This document shows positions 5,973 through 7,309 of a stretch of DNA of 7,309 nucleotides, in pieces. The position numbers were made by a program, and so were the translations under genes. Where the stretch lies: NCBI GenBank assembly GCA_012510865.1, contig JAAZHF010000092.1, forward strand, positions 1 through 7,309. The letters are read 5' to 3'. Origin of the DNA: Gammaproteobacteria bacterium. GTDB taxonomy: Bacteria > Pseudomonadota > Gammaproteobacteria > Xanthomonadales > Xanthomonadaceae. Under the pieces are notes generated by a model. The model searched no databases and was not told the origin of the DNA. It saw only the letters and a program-made list of their open reading frames with translations. The number at the start of each line of letters is the position of its first letter. Position 1 is the stretch's first letter.

Positions 5973-6785
5973 ATGCCCTCGATACGCTACGCCGCCCGCA
6001 TCGCACTGCTTCCCCTGTTCGCGCTCGCGCTGGCGCTGTCCGCGTGCGGGACCAGCAAGGTGATCCGCGAAGGCGGGGCGGGCGCGTCGCGTGCCTCGAC
6101 GCCGAAGCCGGGGCAGGCCGTGACCGTGCGCAAGGGCGACAACCTCTACCGGCTGGCCGTCAACAACGGCATCAGCCCGCTCGACCTGGCGATGTGGAAC
6201 GGGATCCAGGCGCCATACACCATCTATCCCGGGCAGCGGCTGCGCCTGTATCCCCCGGCCGGCCGCACGGGCTCCGCGGCCGCGACCGGCCGGCCCGCCG
6301 CGGGCGGCGCGCGCGGCAGCGGCGCTTCGCGCCCGGTCACCGACAGCCGCGGGCGCACGGTGCAGCCCACCCAGGCCCCGCCGCAGCCCATGGGCCCGGC
6401 GCCCGCGGCCAGCGCCGTGGACTGGCGCTGGCCCGCGGACGGCCAGCTGGTCGGCCGCTATGCCGAAGGCGATCCCACCCGACAGGGCATCGGCGTGGCC
6501 GGCGCGGCCGGGCAGCCGGTCCGCGCGGCGGGCGACGGCGTGGTGGTGTATTCCGGTTCCGGCCTGGTCGGCTACGGCGAGCTGGTCATCATCAAGCACG
6601 ACGAGCAGTGGCTGTCGGCCTACGGCCACAACCGCAGGCGCCTGGTGGCCGAGGGCGACCGCGTGCGCGGCGGGCAGCAGATCGCGGAAATGGGCCGCAC
6701 CGGCGCGGACCGCGACATGCTGCACTTCGAGATCCGCTACAACGGCAAGCCCGTCGACCCCCTGCGCTACCTTCCGCGGCGCTGA
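5973..6785 (+). CDS. nlpD: NlpD-type lipoprotein, LysM plus degenerate M23 domain
   Basis: NlpD is an outer-membrane lipoprotein that activates the amidase AmiC to split septal peptidoglycan during daughter-cell separation. The 270-residue product has a lipoprotein signal with lipobox Leu22-Ser23-Ala24-Cys25 (Gly at +2), a LysM peptidoglycan-binding domain at about 49-94 (VRKGDNLYRLA to YPGQRLRLYPP), a low-complexity Gly/Ala/Pro linker at about 96-148, and an M23/LytM domain at about 150-267. In active M23 enzymes the zinc site uses an HxGxD motif and an HxH motif. Here these read RQGIG (170-174) and MLH (249-251), so most ligands are lost and the domain should be non-hydrolytic, as in known NlpD activators. 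The ATG follows GGAG (5957-5960) at 12 bases. It is shorter than E. coli NlpD (379 residues), mainly in the linker. The stop lies 3 bases from the convergent neighbour's stop, and rpoS does not follow. Confidence 0.93.
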   Translation: MPSIRYAARIALLPLFALALALSACGTSKVIREGGAGASRASTPKPGQAVTVRKGDNLYRLAVNNGISPLDLAMWNGIQAPYTIYPGQRLRLYPPAGRTGSAAATGRPAAGGARGSGASRPVTDSRGRTVQPTQAPPQPMGPAPAASAVDWRWPADGQLVGRYAEGDPTRQGIGVAGAAGQPVRAAGDGVVVYSGSGLVGYGELVIIKHDEQWLSAYGHNRRRLVAEGDRVRGGQQIAEMGRTGADRDMLHFEIRYNGKPVDPLRYLPRR

Positions 6786-6793
6786 GGCTCAGC
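6781..6793 (+). other. Small palindrome formed by the two convergent stop codons
   Basis: GCTGA (6781-6785) and TCAGC (6789-6793) form a 5-pair stem with loop GGC at the junction of nlpD and the Mth938-domain gene. Each arm contains one gene's TGA stop. Opposed TGA stops generate such palindromes automatically, and there is no T-run, so terminator activity is doubtful. Confidence 0.3.
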
Positions 6794-7166
6794 CGCCCGC
6801 GAGGATGAAGCCGGCGACCACGCGCCGGCCCTCGCTGGCAAGCACGTTGTAGGTCCGGGCCGCGGCGCCGTTGGTCATCGCCTCCAGGCCGACCCCGCGC
6901 GCCAGGCAGGCGGCCATGGTGCGCGGCGGCGGGAAGGCCTGCGCATCGCCGGTGCCCAGGATCAGGACCTCGGCGCCGAGGGCGAGCAGGGGCTCGAGCA
7001 GCTCCGGCGTCAGCGCATCCACCGCCGGCGCGGCCCAGTCCTCGAGCAGCCGGTCCGGGGTGATGATGAAGCTGGCGGACAGCTCGCGGTCGTTCACCAG
7101 CGCCGAGCGGCCGTCGGCGGCGCGCAGCACGAATTCGTAGTCGGGGCGTTCGTGGACCAGGTCCAT
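6789..7166 (-). CDS. Mth938-like domain protein (DUF498, PF04430)
   Basis: The 125-residue product is a single Mth938-like domain, the fold shared by archaeal MTH938 and the human proteins AAMDC and NDUFAF3; the bacterial role is unknown. Family features are an N-terminal strand region with FIITPDRLLEDW (33-44), the motif ILGTG (69-73), FPPPR (78-82), GVGLEAM (91-97) and AAARTYNVLASEGRRV (101-116). The last block is close to the usual MDT-AACRTYN-LxxEGR pattern, with TNGAAARTYN here. The start at 7166 was chosen because conserved sequence begins directly (MDLVHERPDYEF). The longer frame to 7265 lies inside yhbY in another frame. The start is 10 bases after the yhbY stop, with GAGG (minus strand of 7181-7184) 14 bases upstream, so the gene is probably translated from the yhbY transcript. 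It converges on nlpD. Confidence 0.88.
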   Translation of the reverse strand: MDLVHERPDYEFVLRAADGRSALVNDRELSASFIITPDRLLEDWAAPAVDALTPELLEPLLALGAEVLILGTGDAQAFPPPRTMAACLARGVGLEAMTNGAAARTYNVLASEGRRVVAGFILAGG

Positions 7167-7176
7167 GGGCGTCGCT

Positions 7177-7309
7177 TCAGCCTCGCGGCAGCACGATCTG
7201 CCGCTTCTCGCGATTGGGGCGGTAGAGCACGGCCACGTGGCCGATGCGCTGGACCATGGCCGCACCGCAGCGTTCCGCCAGCGCCGCGATGAGCGCGTCG
7301 CGCTCGTCC
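7177..7309 (-). CDS. yhbY: YhbY-family ribosome assembly RNA-binding protein, C-terminal part, partial
   Basis: Read on the minus strand from the window edge, the frame gives 43 residues ending at a TGA (7177-7179): DERDALIAALAERCGAAMVQ, then RIGHVAVLYRPNREKRQIVL and PRG. This matches the C-terminal half of the CRS1-YhbY domain, with the signature Q-x-IG-x-x-x-VLYRP and the closing I-x-LPR. YhbY is a small (about 100 residues) protein that associates with pre-50S ribosomal particles. The N-terminal half, including the usual GxxG-like RNA-binding loop, lies outside the window. In gammaproteobacteria yhbY usually stands divergent to rlmE(ftsJ)-ftsH, so those genes may lie just beyond the right edge; this is inference. 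The Mth938-domain gene starts 10 bases after its stop and seems to be in the same transcript. Confidence 0.9.
   Translation of the reverse strand, partial: DERDALIAALAERCGAAMVQRIGHVAVLYRPNREKRQIVLPRG

Noticed and set aside
7167..7265. N-terminal extension of the Mth938-domain protein to 7265
   Set aside because: The extension lies within yhbY in a different frame and is unlike the family; the domain begins at the ATG at 7166.

Overview
The window is a dense, very GC-rich stretch of bacterial chromosome carrying housekeeping genes. The gene order eno–ftsB–ispD–ispF–truD–[lipoprotein / smr]–surE–pcm–exoD-like–nlpD, followed by opposing Mth938-domain and yhbY genes, together with the protein sequences, points to a gammaproteobacterium of the Xanthomonadaceae/Lysobacteraceae (Lysobacter, Luteimonas or Pseudoxanthomonas type). 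This is a judgement from recalled family sequences; no search was run. There are no signs of mobile DNA, CRISPR, phage, or tRNA/rRNA genes.

Layout. Bases 1-182 hold the 3' end of enolase. Six bases later a tightly packed plus-strand run begins: ftsB (189-515), ispD (553-1251), ispF (1310-1789) and truD (1797-2849). The 37-base gap between ftsB and ispD is exactly bridged by a 14-codon mini-ORF that overlaps both neighbours by ATGA and has the best Shine-Dalgarno sequence of this part. A 102-base spacer (2850-2951) with two hairpins and a possible -10 box leads into a small lipoprotein gene (2952-3206). That gene converges stop-to-stop with smr on the minus strand (3207-3755). Divergent from smr, surE (3811-4596) and pcm (4593-5276) overlap by ATGA, followed after 4 bases by an ExoD-family membrane protein gene (5281-5934) and nlpD (5973-6785). 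nlpD converges, with 3 bases between stops, on a minus-strand pair: a Mth938/DUF498-domain gene (6789-7166), preceded in its own direction by the 3' part of yhbY (7177-7309, running off the window). No gene-free stretch exceeds about 100 bases.

How the genes fit together. FtsB (divisome) and NlpD (activator of division amidases) act at the septum. IspD and IspF are steps 3 and 5 of the MEP isoprenoid pathway, which supplies the undecaprenyl carrier for wall synthesis. TruD modifies tRNA, and YhbY is a ribosome-assembly RNA-binding protein. SurE (nucleotidase) and Pcm (isoaspartate repair) are stationary-phase survival functions. The core resembles the E. coli ftsB-ispD-ispF-truD-surE-pcm-nlpD cluster, with smr plus the lipoprotein inserted between truD and surE, an ExoD gene inserted between pcm and nlpD, and no rpoS immediately after nlpD.

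I do not see an obviously new biological system. The points most worth a second look are the coupled mini-ORF before ispD, the structured leader of the lesser-known lipoprotein, a possible leaderless start of surE, and convergent gene ends with no classical terminator.
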